From assembly GCF_030371825.1 (NCBI RefSeq), contig NZ_JAUDDM010000001.1: a DNA stretch of 64,000 nt. The stretch is one strand, 5' to 3'. The position numbers and the translations under genes are program-made. This DNA comes from Collinsella sp944321445 (GTDB lineage Bacteria; Actinomycetota; Coriobacteriia; Coriobacteriales; Coriobacteriaceae). Under the pieces are notes generated by a model. It saw nothing but the letters and a program-made list of their open reading frames with translations, searched no databases and was not told the DNA's origin. This document shows positions 14,371 through 22,664 of the stretch, piece by piece (position 1 is the stretch's first letter; each line of letters opens with the position of its first letter).

Positions 14371-14395
14371 AGAACAAAGAGGGCACCCGCAAGCG

Positions 14396-14430
14396 ATCAA
14401 CCAAAAGTGACCAGGTTCCTTTTGGTTGAT
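14396..14430. repeat. AACCAAAAG hairpin element, copy 1
   Basis: ATCAACCAAAAG (14396-14407) and CTTTTGGTTGAT (14419-14430) are perfect 12-bp arms around TGACCAGGTTC. A close relative is at 27025-27062. The right arm runs into the degraded ygjP fragment. Confidence 0.65.
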
Positions 14431-14544
14431 ACCGTGTGCGCTCGCAACCGAGAGGCATCGGCGCTGCTCAAGCACGGCGCGCGCAAGATCGCGCGCGCCG
14501 AAGCGGCATCCGAACGGAAAATCATGATTTTCCGTTCGTGGTAA
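14404..14544 (+). pseudogene. 3' remnant of a second ygjP-like gene
   Basis: In one frame this stretch reads TRFLLVDTVCARNREASALL, then KHGARKIARAEAASERK to a TAA at 14542-14544. The intact YgjP protein at 11937-12710 ends TRFHMLLDTYCPRNREASML, LKHGAREIATDRM. Alignment needs a one-residue gap near the start, and nothing upstream extends it. It is therefore a truncated copy of the last 45 codons or so, separated from the intact gene by the AlbA gene. Confidence 0.75.
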
Positions 14545-14637
14545 AGGAGTTTATCTGGGAAGACCCGGAAAACGCCGTCGGAATATCATGATTTCCCGAC
14601 GGCGCCTTGAGCGGATGCAGCAATAGGGTCTTCAGAC
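14511..14637. other. Two consecutive palindromic structures
   Basis: 14511-14538 is a perfect 28-bp palindrome (arms CGAACGGAAAATCA). 14555-14637 folds as nested stems: GAAGACCC (14559-14566) with GGGTCTTC (14626-14633), and CGCCGTCGG (14573-14581) with CCGACGGCG (14596-14604). Both inner parts contain ATCATGATTT. There is no gene here; a terminator or small structured RNA is possible. Confidence 0.5.
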
Positions 14638-14670
14638 CACAACGATAATGAGCCCACGTTCGCCCACCGG

Positions 14671-15165
14671 CTACCGTGTGCGTTCGATTTCCACGGCAAC
14701 GGTGCGCAGCGGCAGACCGATGGGCGCCCAGGGCTTCTCGATGCGCACGCGGACGCCCATGAGCGCGTCGTAGCGCGAAAGCATCAGCGCCGCCACGCCC
14801 TCGGCAGCCGCCTCAATCAGCTTGAACGTGTGCTCGCGCAGGTACGTATCGACGTCGTGGCATACCTTGCCGTAATCGATTGAGGCAGCAAGATCATCGC
14901 GACTGCCGGCGACGTGCAGGTCCGCATACAGCGTGAGCGACACGACGAACTTCTGCCCGAGCGTGTTCTCCTCCGCATATACGCCGTGGTTGGCAAAGAT
15001 CTCGAGTCCATCGATCTGGATCTTGTCGGCGCGCGACAGGTCCTCGTGCGTCACGCGCGCGAGCGCGGTACGCGTTGCCGGCAACCCTGTTTCGCGGCAC
15101 GCGAGCTCAGCGTTCTCAACAGGCGTTGCGTTTTCCGGCAGGTGCTTCTGGTGCTTCTTGCCCAT
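14671..15165 (-). CDS. folB: Dihydroneopterin aldolase
   Basis: Folate pathway enzyme that converts 7,8-dihydroneopterin to 6-hydroxymethyl-dihydropterin plus glycolaldehyde. The FolB core starts near residue 47: DKIQIDGLEIFANHGVYAEEN (catalytic Tyr, Glu), later GQKFVVSLTLYADL, ASIDYGKVC, FKLIEAAAEGVAAL (Glu) and the closing Lys of VRIEKPWAPIG. A 45-residue N-terminal extension with HRxH-like basic residues is unusual for the family. ATG 15165 is preferred; a TTG two codons upstream is possible. Third gene after folE and the HD gene, so the three likely act in pterin metabolism. Confidence 0.88.
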   Translation of the reverse strand: MGKKHQKHLPENATPVENAELACRETGLPATRTALARVTHEDLSRADKIQIDGLEIFANHGVYAEENTLGQKFVVSLTLYADLHVAGSRDDLAASIDYGKVCHDVDTYLREHTFKLIEAAAEGVAALMLSRYDALMGVRVRIEKPWAPIGLPLRTVAVEIERTR

Positions 15166-15209
15166 ACCCAATCATCTCCTTTTGGGAAACGAGGGTGCCC
15201 CGCTTCCCG

Positions 15210-15728
15210 TTACACGCAGATGGCGTGATTTTGCTTCTCCTCCGGCCAATTGCATTCAGGGCGCGCAGCACAGGCAAAGCAGGGACGCGACAGCTTGTCG
15301 GCTCGATACAGCAGACGGGCAAGCGTCGTCGCGGCTTTCGCGCCACCGCGATGCGCGCCGATGGCATCCACGATGAGCTCCTGCTCCGCGGGCGAGAATG
15401 CACAGCCGTCTTCTACCGTACCCATAATCTCGCGCGCAATGCGCACGCCCGCAATATCGTGCGGCTCTTCCATATCATATTGCGCCGCGCGACCGATATC
15501 GTGCAGCAGTGCCGTCGCGTACACGACGTCGCGCGGCAGCTCGTCCGCAAGCCCTTCCTCCAGCACGCCGATCCACATGACGCGCGCCACATCGAGCAGA
15601 TGCGGCGCGCCGTGCCGGCAGAAGGTGCGATCTTGCTCAAGCTCCTCGATGCGTGTGAGCTGCTCTTGGTACACGGGATGCCGCCAGATGGCGTCAACGC
15701 GCTCCATCGCGACGGGTCGCTCCCCCAC
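15210..15728 (-). CDS. HD-domain phosphohydrolase with C-terminal Cys motif
   Basis: A 172-residue HD-superfamily protein. Metal ligands are visible as RHGAPHLLDVARV (first His), LLHDIGRA (HD), and EDGC...AIGAHRGG further on. The C-terminus carries CFACAARPECNWPEE, a Cys cluster that could bind metal. It overlaps the folE stop by one base (TAGTG), with GTG as start; an in-frame ATG at 15707 is the alternative. Lying between folE and folB, it may supply the missing phosphatase step on dihydroneopterin triphosphate. That is inference from position only. Confidence 0.8.
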   Translation of the reverse strand: MGERPVAMERVDAIWRHPVYQEQLTRIEELEQDRTFCRHGAPHLLDVARVMWIGVLEEGLADELPRDVVYATALLHDIGRAAQYDMEEPHDIAGVRIAREIMGTVEDGCAFSPAEQELIVDAIGAHRGGAKAATTLARLLYRADKLSRPCFACAARPECNWPEEKQNHAICV

Positions 15729-16288
15729 TACGCGCGCCCCATCATGCGGAAGAAGCGCTCCTCGAGTGCGGGATCATCCTCAAAGACGCCGCGACGCGCA
15801 CAGGTAGCGGTCTGCGTGCCGGGCTTTTGCACGCCGCGCATGGTCATGCACATGTGTTCCGCCTCGATGAACACGATAACGCCGGCGCAGCCGAGGTCGG
15901 CCATGAGCGCATCGGCAATCTGCGCGGTCAGACGCTCCTGCAGCTGCAGACGACGAGCGAACACCTCGACGGTGCGCGCGAGCTTGGAAAGTCCCGCCAC
16001 GCGCCCGTTGGGAATGTAGCCGATTGCGACCTTGCCGTAGAACGGCAGTAAATGATGTTCGCACAGCGAATAGAAGGTGATATCGCGTTCGATGACCATG
16101 TCGTTGGCATCGACCGCGAACGTCTTGGAAAGGTGCGTCGCGGCGTCTTGGTCCATGCCGCCCGCGAGCTCGGCGTACATGCGCGCCACGCGTGCCGGGG
16201 TCTCGATGAGCCCCTCGCGATCCGGGTCCTCGCCGATGCCCTCAAGCAGCAGGCGAACCGCTCGCTGCACCTTTTCCTGATCGACCAT
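15728..16288 (-). CDS. folE: GTP cyclohydrolase I
   Basis: First step of tetrahydrofolate synthesis: GTP to 7,8-dihydroneopterin triphosphate and formate. 186 residues, the usual bacterial length. Zinc ligands are in SLCEHHLLPF (Cys, His) and TATCARRG (second Cys). GTP-binding GYIPNGRVAGLSKLARTVEVFARRLQLQERLT and EAEHMCMTMRGVQKPG are standard. ATG at 16288. First gene of the folE-HD-folB unit, coupled to the HD gene by a one-base overlap. Confidence 0.95.
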   Translation of the reverse strand: MVDQEKVQRAVRLLLEGIGEDPDREGLIETPARVARMYAELAGGMDQDAATHLSKTFAVDANDMVIERDITFYSLCEHHLLPFYGKVAIGYIPNGRVAGLSKLARTVEVFARRLQLQERLTAQIADALMADLGCAGVIVFIEAEHMCMTMRGVQKPGTQTATCARRGVFEDDPALEERFFRMMGRA

Positions 16289-16333
16289 GGATCGAGCCTC
16301 CCGTACAAACGCGTATCATGCCCGCTATCGTAC

Positions 16334-16366
16334 CATGTGAAATTTCCTCAGGGGTAATTTCACATG
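16334..16366 (-). terminator. Hairpin at the end of nrdG
   Basis: CATGTGAAATT (16334-16344) pairs perfectly with AATTTCACATG (16356-16366). On the minus strand it begins in the last codons of nrdG, and it separates nrdG from folE. No T tract, so the terminator role is tentative. Confidence 0.5.
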
Positions 16367-16941
16367 CTGTGGGTCGCGTAGACTTCCTCGTCGCGCCACA
16401 AGCACACGGCATCGGCAAGCGACACGCCCTGCGCCGCCGCCTGCGCACGCGTGGCATTGAGGTCGATGATGCGCTGGTTGGACGATCCGTGAAAACGCAG
16501 GGATATGTCGTAGAGCTCCTGCACCCACGGCCCATCGACCAGGATGTCGATGCAGTCGAGCAAGCGATCGGTCACCTCGGTGCGATGGCGACCGCCGGGC
16601 ATAAGCTCGTCGAGCGTGTCACCTGTGAAGCACCAGATGGTCTTGCCGCCACCGCGCGGGTACCGCTCGCGCACGCGCTCGACGAATGCCACGAGCCCCG
16701 CCTGGTTCTGCGGCTCCATGGGCTCGCCACCCAAAAGCGTGAGGCCGTCGACATAGTCGGGTGCCATGCTCTCGATGATCTTGTCCTCGACCTCGCGCGT
16801 GAATGGCTTTCCCGCCTCGAAGCTCCACGCCCCGGAGTTGAAGCACCCCGGGCACCCGCGCGTGCAGCCGGAAACGAACAGCGTGGTGCGCACGCCCTCG
16901 CCGTTGGCGATATCGAAATACTTGATTTCAGCGTAGTTCAC
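16360..16941 (-). CDS. nrdG: Anaerobic ribonucleotide reductase activating protein
   Basis: Radical SAM activase of 193 residues that installs the glycyl radical on NrdD. The cluster motif is CTRGCPGC (CX3CX2C, about residues 26-33). SAM-binding GGEPM and the N-terminal YFDIANGEGVRTTLFVSG are canonical. It follows nrdD by 67 bp, with a palindromic repeat in the gap. Works only without oxygen, consistent with an anaerobe. Confidence 0.95.
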   Translation of the reverse strand: MNYAEIKYFDIANGEGVRTTLFVSGCTRGCPGCFNSGAWSFEAGKPFTREVEDKIIESMAPDYVDGLTLLGGEPMEPQNQAGLVAFVERVRERYPRGGGKTIWCFTGDTLDELMPGGRHRTEVTDRLLDCIDILVDGPWVQELYDISLRFHGSSNQRIIDLNATRAQAAAQGVSLADAVCLWRDEEVYATHSM

Positions 16942-16967
16942 GCAAACAACCCCTCGAAAGCGCGAAA

Positions 16968-16998
16968 CGGGAAAATAGGGACTGTCCCCATTTTCCCG
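16968..16998. repeat. GGGACAGGCAC-type palindrome, variant copy
   Basis: CGGGAAAAT (16968-16976) and ATTTTCCCG (16990-16998) enclose GGGACTGTCCC, itself a perfect dyad. The 31-bp palindrome lies between nrdD and nrdG. The GGGAAAATAGGGAC part is identical to the copy at the left end of the window. Confidence 0.7.
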
Positions 16999-17008
16999 TC
17001 ATACGTCA

Positions 17009-19231
17009 CTACAGATGCAGCACGCGGTCGCGGATCTCCTCGGTGCGGCCCTGGTTCCAGAACTGGGTACCGATGTAGCCGCAGGTGCGACGCGCGACGT
17101 TCATCTTCTCCTGATCGCGGTTGCCGCAGTTGGGGCACTCCCACACGAGCTTGCCGTCGTCCTCGACGATGCGGATCTCGCCGTCGTAGCCACACACCTG
17201 GCAGTAGTCGCTCTTGGTGTTGAGCTCCGCGTACATGATGTTGTCGTAGATGTACTGCATGACGCGGATGACGGCCTTGAGGTTGTCCTGCATGTTGGGC
17301 ACCTCGACGTAGGAGATGGCGCCGCCGGGCGACAGCTGCTGGAACTCGCTTTCGAACTTCAGCTTGTCGAAGGCATCGATCTCCTCGCTCACGTGCACGT
17401 GGTAGGAGTTCGTGATGTAGCCCTTGTCCGTCACGCCCGGGATGATGCCGAAGCGGCGCTGCAGGCACTTGGCGAACTTATAGGTGGTGGACTCGAGCGG
17501 CGTGCCGTACAGCGAGAAGTCGATGTTGCTCTCGGCCTTCCACTCGGCGCACTTGTCGTTCATGTGCTGCATGACCGCCAGCGCGAAGCCCTTGCCGCGC
17601 TCGTCGGTGTGGCTGGCGCCGGTCATGTACTTCACGCACTCGTACAGGCCCGCGTAGCCCAGACTGATGGTGGAGTAGCCGCCGTACAGCAGCTTGTCGA
17701 TAGTCTCGCCCTTATTCAGGCGCGCGAGCGCACCGTATTGCCACAGAATCGGCGCGGCGTCGGAAAGCGTGCCCTTCAGGCGCTCGTGACGGCACATGAG
17801 CGCCTTGTGGCAGAGCTCCAAGCGCTCGTCGAAAATCTCCCAGAACTTGTCCTGGTTGCCACGGGACGAGCAGGCGACGTCCACGAGGTTGATGGTCACG
17901 ACGCCCTGGTTGAAGCGGCCGTAGTACTTGGGCTTGCCCGGCTCGTAGTTCTTGGCGCGCGCCACGTTGTCAAAGCCGTTGCCGGAGCGGTCAGGCGTCA
18001 GGAAGCTGCGGCAGCCCATGCAGGTGTAGCAATCGCCGTTGCCCTCGGTCTCGCCCTTTGACAGCTTGAGCTTGCGCATCATCTTCTCGGAGATGTAGTC
18101 GGGTACCATGCGCTTGGCAGTGCACTTGGCGGCGAGTTGCGTGAGGTAGAAGTACGGCGAATCCTCGTGAATGTTGTCCTCCTCGAGCACATAGATGAGC
18201 TTGGGGAAGGCGGGAGTGATCCACACGCCGGCCTCGTTCTTCACGCCCTCGTAGCGCTGGCGCAGCGTTTCCTCGATGATCATGGCGAGGTCGTGCTTCT
18301 CTGCCTCGGAGCGGGCCTCGTTGAGGTACATGAACACGGTCACAAACGGCGCCTGGCCGTTGGTGGTCATGAGGGTCACGACCTGATACTGGATGGTCTG
18401 GACACCGCGGCGGATCTCGTCGCGCAAACGATCCTCAACCACCGCGGAGATCTTCTCCTCGGACGCGTCGACGCCCAGCTCCTCGAGCTCGCGGTTCACC
18501 TGGCCGCGGATCTTCTGGCGGGAAACCTCCACGAAAGGTGCGAGGTGCGTGAGCGAGATGGACTGGCCACCGTACTGGCAGCTCGCCACCTGGGCGATGA
18601 TCTGCGTGGCGATGTTGCAGGCGGTGCTGAAGCTATGCGGACGCTCGATGAGCGTGCCGGAGATCACGGTGCCGTTCTGCAGCATGTCCTCGAGGTTCAC
18701 GAGGTCGCAGTTGTGCATATGCTGCGCGAAGTAGTCCGAGTCGTGGAAGTGGATGAGGCCCTCGCGGTGCGCCTCGACCACGTCGTGCGGCAGCAGCACG
18801 CGCTGCGTGAGGTCCTTGGAGACCTCGCCGGCCATGTAGTCGCGCTGCACGGAGTTCACGGTCGGGTTCTTGTTGGAGTTCTCCTGCTTGACCTCTTCGT
18901 TATTGCACTCGATGAGCGACAGGATCTTGTCATCGGTGGTGTTCTTCTGGCGCTTCAGGCTCTGCACGTAGCGGTAGATGATGTAGTGGCGGGCGACCTC
19001 GAAGTGGTCGAGCGCCATGATCTCGTCCTCGACGAGGTCCTGGATCTCCTCGACCGACACGGTGTGGCCGGCGTTCTCGCACGCCTCCGCCACGTTTTGG
19101 GACGCGAAGATGATCTCGCGCTCCGTCATGCGCTCTTCCTCATTCACCTCGCGGTTGGCGCCGCGAATCGCGTTCGAGATCTTGTCGATGTCGAATGCGA
19201 CTTCGGTGCCGTTGCGCTTGATGATTTTCAT
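17009..19231 (-). CDS. nrdD: Class III (anaerobic) ribonucleoside-triphosphate reductase
   Basis: A 740-residue catalytic subunit that reduces NTPs to dNTPs. The N-terminus is an ATP-cone (IIKRNGTEVAFDIDKISNAI..., about residues 1-90). The barrel includes MHNCDLVN and CYTCMGCRSFLTP. Near the C-terminus a zinc site (YCQVCG, then ECPNCG) precedes the glycyl-radical loop RRTCGYIG, Gly near residue 718. The start is ATG 19231 with AAGGG upstream; a reading to 19285 has no ribosome site. No oxygen-dependent class I genes are seen in this window. Confidence 0.96.
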   Translation of the reverse strand: MKIIKRNGTEVAFDIDKISNAIRGANREVNEEERMTEREIIFASQNVAEACENAGHTVSVEEIQDLVEDEIMALDHFEVARHYIIYRYVQSLKRQKNTTDDKILSLIECNNEEVKQENSNKNPTVNSVQRDYMAGEVSKDLTQRVLLPHDVVEAHREGLIHFHDSDYFAQHMHNCDLVNLEDMLQNGTVISGTLIERPHSFSTACNIATQIIAQVASCQYGGQSISLTHLAPFVEVSRQKIRGQVNRELEELGVDASEEKISAVVEDRLRDEIRRGVQTIQYQVVTLMTTNGQAPFVTVFMYLNEARSEAEKHDLAMIIEETLRQRYEGVKNEAGVWITPAFPKLIYVLEEDNIHEDSPYFYLTQLAAKCTAKRMVPDYISEKMMRKLKLSKGETEGNGDCYTCMGCRSFLTPDRSGNGFDNVARAKNYEPGKPKYYGRFNQGVVTINLVDVACSSRGNQDKFWEIFDERLELCHKALMCRHERLKGTLSDAAPILWQYGALARLNKGETIDKLLYGGYSTISLGYAGLYECVKYMTGASHTDERGKGFALAVMQHMNDKCAEWKAESNIDFSLYGTPLESTTYKFAKCLQRRFGIIPGVTDKGYITNSYHVHVSEEIDAFDKLKFESEFQQLSPGGAISYVEVPNMQDNLKAVIRVMQYIYDNIMYAELNTKSDYCQVCGYDGEIRIVEDDGKLVWECPNCGNRDQEKMNVARRTCGYIGTQFWNQGRTEEIRDRVLHL

Positions 19232-19698
19232 ATCGATGCCCTTCGATAGTAATGAGTAGTTTGCCCGCCCAAAACGCCCGCACAAGGCTTCCCGAGCGGC
19301 GCCGGATACCTACTATACTTCAGGCTTTTCACTACATACGGGGCAATGTTGGAATGGCACACCCTACATATTGTGTTTTTGCAGGTCAGCCACAATGTGC
19401 TTTTTTGGAGGCACTCAAGTTGACGTTAAATGGTGTCGAGCGGCGCACGATTGGATGTGCTCCCGACCAGCGGTTCCATATACCGACCCCCTATTTCGGC
19501 ATTCGAGAAAAATTCACACGGGCGCAAAAAGGAGCTCCGTAAACGGTTCGATATTCGGTCTTGACCAAGATGTTGTGAATGGGTGCCCGCGCGCTGCTTC
19601 CTCCTCGCTGGCGGACCGCGGACACCTTTGAGGCGTCGTCATTTTCGACATTATGCATATTCTGGAAGCCATCTCGAACGTTTTGCCAGATAGCGCCT
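19232..19698. other. Gene-free region upstream of nrdD and gldA
   Basis: No credible gene is seen. A degenerate NrdR-box-like string (ACACCCTACATATTGTGT, 19359-19376) sits 130 bp upstream of nrdD, but it is two bases too long for the usual 16-mer. A -10-like TATAGT on the minus strand is near 19312. Control of both flanking genes probably lies here. Confidence 0.4.
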
Positions 19699-19740
19699 AC
19701 ACCCCCGTTCGAGAATATATGTATTCTCGAACGGGGGTGT
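19699..19740. promoter_or_regulatory. Perfect 19-bp hairpin upstream of glycerol dehydrogenase
   Basis: Arms 19699-19717 and 19722-19740 (ACACCCCCGTTCGAGAATA) pair perfectly around TATG, 66 bp before the gldA start. Being so long and exact, it is either an operator or an RNA stem in the leader. No T tract follows. Confidence 0.6.
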
Positions 19741-19805
19741 CCTGCCAACGGGGTACAAGAGAGCTGCATGCGCCCGCATGCACCTTCAAGCAAAGGAGCA
19801 GACCC

Positions 19806-20906
19806 ATGGCACGCATCTTCAACAGCCCCAGCAAGTACATTCAGGGACCCGACGCACTGGCGGAGCTCGGCACGCACGTTGCCCCGCTCGGCAGCAAGCT
19901 TTTGGCCATCGCCACGCCCGCAGGCATCGAGCGCGTGGGCGACAAGGTGCGCCGTGGCTTTGCCGGCGCAGACGCCGACGTCATCTTCGAGGCATTCGAG
20001 GGCGAGTGCAGCGACCGCGAAATCGAGCGCCTGTGCGGCATCGCGCGCGAGCAGGGCTGCGACGTGGTGGCGGGCATCGGCGGCGGCAAGGTGCTCGACA
20101 CCGCGAAAGCCGTCGCCCACTTCCTAAGCGCACCGGTGGTGGTATGCCCCACTGCCGCCTCCTCCGACGCTCCGTGCAGCGCGCTTTCGGTGATCTACAC
20201 CGACGAGGGCGTGTTCGACCGGTATCTCTTCCTGCCCGCCAATCCCAACATCGTGCTCATGGACACCACGGTCATCGCGGGCGCGCCGGTGCGCCTCGCC
20301 ATCTCCGGCATGGGCGATGCGCTCGCAACCTATTTCGAGGCGAAGGCGTGCGTCGACTCCGAAGCCGATACCTGCGCGGGCAGCAAGTCCACGAGCGCCG
20401 CGCTCGTCCTGGCGCGCCTGTGCTTCGACACGCTCATGGCCGACGGCGTGAAGGCCAAGGTGGCGCTCGAGGCCGGCTGCAGCACGCCCGCCGTCGAGCA
20501 CGTCATCGAGGCGAACACGCTGCTTTCGGGCATCGGGTTCGAGAGCTGCGGCCTCGCCGCCGCGCACGCCGTCCACAATGGCATGACGCAGCTGCCTGAA
20601 ACGCATGCCATGCTGCACGGCGAGAAGGTCGCCTTCGGTACACTGGTGCAGCTCGTGCTGGAAAACGCTCCCACTGAGACCCTTGAGCAGGTCATGGGCT
20701 TTTGCCTGGAAGTCGACCTGCCCGTGACCTTGGGCGACCTGGGTGTCGAGGACATCTCGCGCGAGCGCATCATGGCGGTCGCCGAGGCTGCCTGCGCGCC
20801 CACGGACACCATGGGGAACCTCCCGTTTGCGGTCACGCCCAACATGGTGTGCGACGCGATCCTCGCCGCCGACGCACTGGGGCGCTATTACAGCCTGGAG
20901 GAGTAG
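19806..20906 (+). CDS. gldA: Glycerol dehydrogenase
   Basis: NAD-linked, metal-dependent group III alcohol dehydrogenase, 366 residues; oxidises glycerol to dihydroxyacetone. NAD-binding GIGGGKVLDTAKAVA (about residue 97) and TAASSDAPCSALSVIY. Metal ligands are the Asp in GMGDALATYFEA, the His in AAAHAVHNGMT and the His in MLHGEKVAFGT. The ATG at 19806 has AAGGAG upstream; the reading frame is open for another 150 bases but without start signals. A perfect hairpin lies in its leader. No dihydroxyacetone kinase is adjacent. Confidence 0.92.
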   Translation: MARIFNSPSKYIQGPDALAELGTHVAPLGSKLLAIATPAGIERVGDKVRRGFAGADADVIFEAFEGECSDREIERLCGIAREQGCDVVAGIGGGKVLDTAKAVAHFLSAPVVVCPTAASSDAPCSALSVIYTDEGVFDRYLFLPANPNIVLMDTTVIAGAPVRLAISGMGDALATYFEAKACVDSEADTCAGSKSTSAALVLARLCFDTLMADGVKAKVALEAGCSTPAVEHVIEANTLLSGIGFESCGLAAAHAVHNGMTQLPETHAMLHGEKVAFGTLVQLVLENAPTETLEQVMGFCLEVDLPVTLGDLGVEDISRERIMAVAEAACAPTDTMGNLPFAVTPNMVCDAILAADALGRYYSLEE

Positions 20907-20986
20907 CCGCAACGGCTCTTTCACCCTTCGCGCCCCGCTTCGCCATCGCCTTGCGGGGTGCGAAGGCCTTTGGTCCGAATCTTTTC

Positions 20987-21189
20987 AGACATTTTGGGTC
21001 GATATGCATTTTCCGCGCAACGCGAAAGCCGATGGGTCTGCCCAGTTGGCCACCGGCATCACCTTGCGGGGGCATGTGAGGACTCTTTTTGATATATGAC
21101 TGGCATAGCTTGCTGGTCATATATCAACGCCATGCAGGGATTCCTCGTATTTCGCGCGTGTGGGCGATGCATATCGACCCAAAATGTCT
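20987..21189. repeat. 200-bp inverted-repeat element
   Basis: Outer arms of 23 bp are perfect (20987-21009 and 21167-21189, core CATTTTGGGTCGATATGCAT). Nested inside is a second perfect 12-bp stem, TTGATATATGAC (21089-21100) with GTCATATATCAA (21116-21127). No ORF is carried. The architecture suggests a non-autonomous mobile element or a structured RNA. Confidence 0.7.
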
Positions 21190-21379
21190 ACGGCGACGAA
21201 ACGTCTTTGCGAAAATGCGCCTGTTGCAAACTTTCACGTACCGACCGGACGCTCGCAGCCACGGGTCACGGTGCATGTTACCTCCACGATTCATGAAGCT
21301 CCCGACGAACCGAAAGGCGGGCGCGGTGCTACAATCGCCAGGTTCGCCACAGGGCGGCAACGCTACGGAGGAGGAAGCT

Positions 21380-22558
21380 GTGACCGACTGGCTGGTTCGC
21401 CATTTCATACAGGACGCCGACAACACGTCCGACCATCTCGTTCGCGCGCGCTACGGACAGTTCGCCGGCGTGGTGGGCATCGTGTGCAACGTGCTGCTCT
21501 GCCTGGCCAAAGGAGGCATCGGCCTTCTTGCGGGCTCGGTCTCCATCGTTGCCGACGCCGTGAACAACCTCTCCGATGCAGCGAGCAACATCGTGAGCCT
21601 CATGGGCTTCAAGCTTGCGAGTCGCCCCGCCGATCCCGAGCACCCCTATGGCCATGGCCGCTACGAGTACCTGGCGGGCCTCGTGGTCGCCGCGCTCGTG
21701 CTCGCCATCGGCATCAACCTCGTGGGTTCCTCGGTCGAAAAGATCTTGCATCCCACGCCTGTCGAGTTCAACGGGACGCTTGTCGCCATCCTGCTGCTCT
21801 CCATCGTCGTGAAGCTGTGGATGGCCGCGTTCAACCGCACCATCGGCCGCCGCATCGATTCCGAGACGCTCCAGGCAACCGCTGTCGACTCGCGCAACGA
21901 CGTGATCTCAACCGCCGCGGTGCTCGCCTCCGCCGTCATCTCGCACGTTGCCGGCATTCAGCTCGATGGCTTCATGGGCACTGCCGTGGGCGTCTTCATC
22001 GTGGTGAGCGGCATCGGACTTTTGCGCGACACCGTGAATCCGCTGCTGGGTCAGGCGCCCTCCCCCGAGCTCGTCGAGCACATCCGCGCGAAAATCATGA
22101 GCTATCCGGGCGTACTGGGCACTCACGATCTCATGGTGCACGACTACGGTCCGGGCCGCCAATTCGCAAGCGCGCATGTGGAGATGCCCGTCGAGGCCGA
22201 CCCCATGGAAAGCCACGACCTCATCGACAACATCGAGCAAGATTTCAAGGAAAACGACGGGCTCATCGTGACGCTGCACTACGACCCCATCGTGACCGAC
22301 GATCCTGCCGTCACCGACATGCGCAACTGGATCGACCAGGCCGTGAAGATCATCGACCCGCGCATCACCATCCACGATCTGCGCACCGTGCCCGGGCCCA
22401 CGCACACCAACGTAATCTTCGACTGCGTGCGCCCCGCCGACCTAGCGCTTTCCGAAGAGCAGTTGCGCCGTCGCGTGAAACAGATCGTGGCGGATCACTA
22501 TCCGCGCACCGTGGTCAAAGTCACCATCGACGAAAGCTACGTAAGCTCCGCCCAGTAA
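21380..22558 (+). CDS. Cation diffusion facilitator family transporter
   Basis: A 392-residue proton-coupled divalent-metal exporter. Six membrane helices lie in about residues 25-220. The first metal site is in SIVADAVNNLSDAASNIV (helix 2) with partner TAVDSRNDVISTAAV (helix 5, Asp-Asp). The loop has HPYGHGRYEYLAGL. The C-terminal part is longer than usual, with two ferredoxin-like cytoplasmic domains (about 225-300 and 310-392). GTG 21380 is chosen because GGAGGAGG lies 5 bp upstream. Zn, Fe or Mn are possible substrates. Confidence 0.92.
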   Translation: MTDWLVRHFIQDADNTSDHLVRARYGQFAGVVGIVCNVLLCLAKGGIGLLAGSVSIVADAVNNLSDAASNIVSLMGFKLASRPADPEHPYGHGRYEYLAGLVVAALVLAIGINLVGSSVEKILHPTPVEFNGTLVAILLLSIVVKLWMAAFNRTIGRRIDSETLQATAVDSRNDVISTAAVLASAVISHVAGIQLDGFMGTAVGVFIVVSGIGLLRDTVNPLLGQAPSPELVEHIRAKIMSYPGVLGTHDLMVHDYGPGRQFASAHVEMPVEADPMESHDLIDNIEQDFKENDGLIVTLHYDPIVTDDPAVTDMRNWIDQAVKIIDPRITIHDLRTVPGPTHTNVIFDCVRPADLALSEEQLRRRVKQIVADHYPRTVVKVTIDESYVSSAQ

Positions 22559-22574
22559 CCACCCGCCCCCCGGG

Positions 22575-22632
22575 TGTCCCCTCTGGGGACGGGGGTCAGA
22601 GGGGACAAAGTGTCCCCTTTTGGGACAGGCCT
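22575..22632. repeat. GTCCCC/GGGGAC repeat block
   Basis: GTCCCC-TCT-GGGGAC (22575-22589) is followed by GGGGGTCAGAGGGGACAAAGTG and TCCCCTTTTGGGACAGG. It matches the opposite strand of the tandem repeats at 1612-1747 and the block at 44434-44530, and sits between convergent genes. Confidence 0.6.
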
Positions 22633-22664
22633 GGAACGCGGAACGCACCGCGCGATATCCCGCG

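Noticed and set aside
17015..19249. Two long plus-strand open frames opposite nrdD
   Set aside because: They mirror the codon structure of nrdD on the other strand, and their Val/Leu/His-rich translations match no protein plan.
19359..19376. NrdR box upstream of nrdD
   Set aside because: The string ACAC...TTGTGT is 18 bp instead of 16 and its inner bases do not fit. A second box at the usual distance is not convincing.
19371..19631. An 86-codon frame upstream of gldA
   Set aside because: No ribosome site, unusual Cys/His-rich composition and no recognisable family; treated as spacer.
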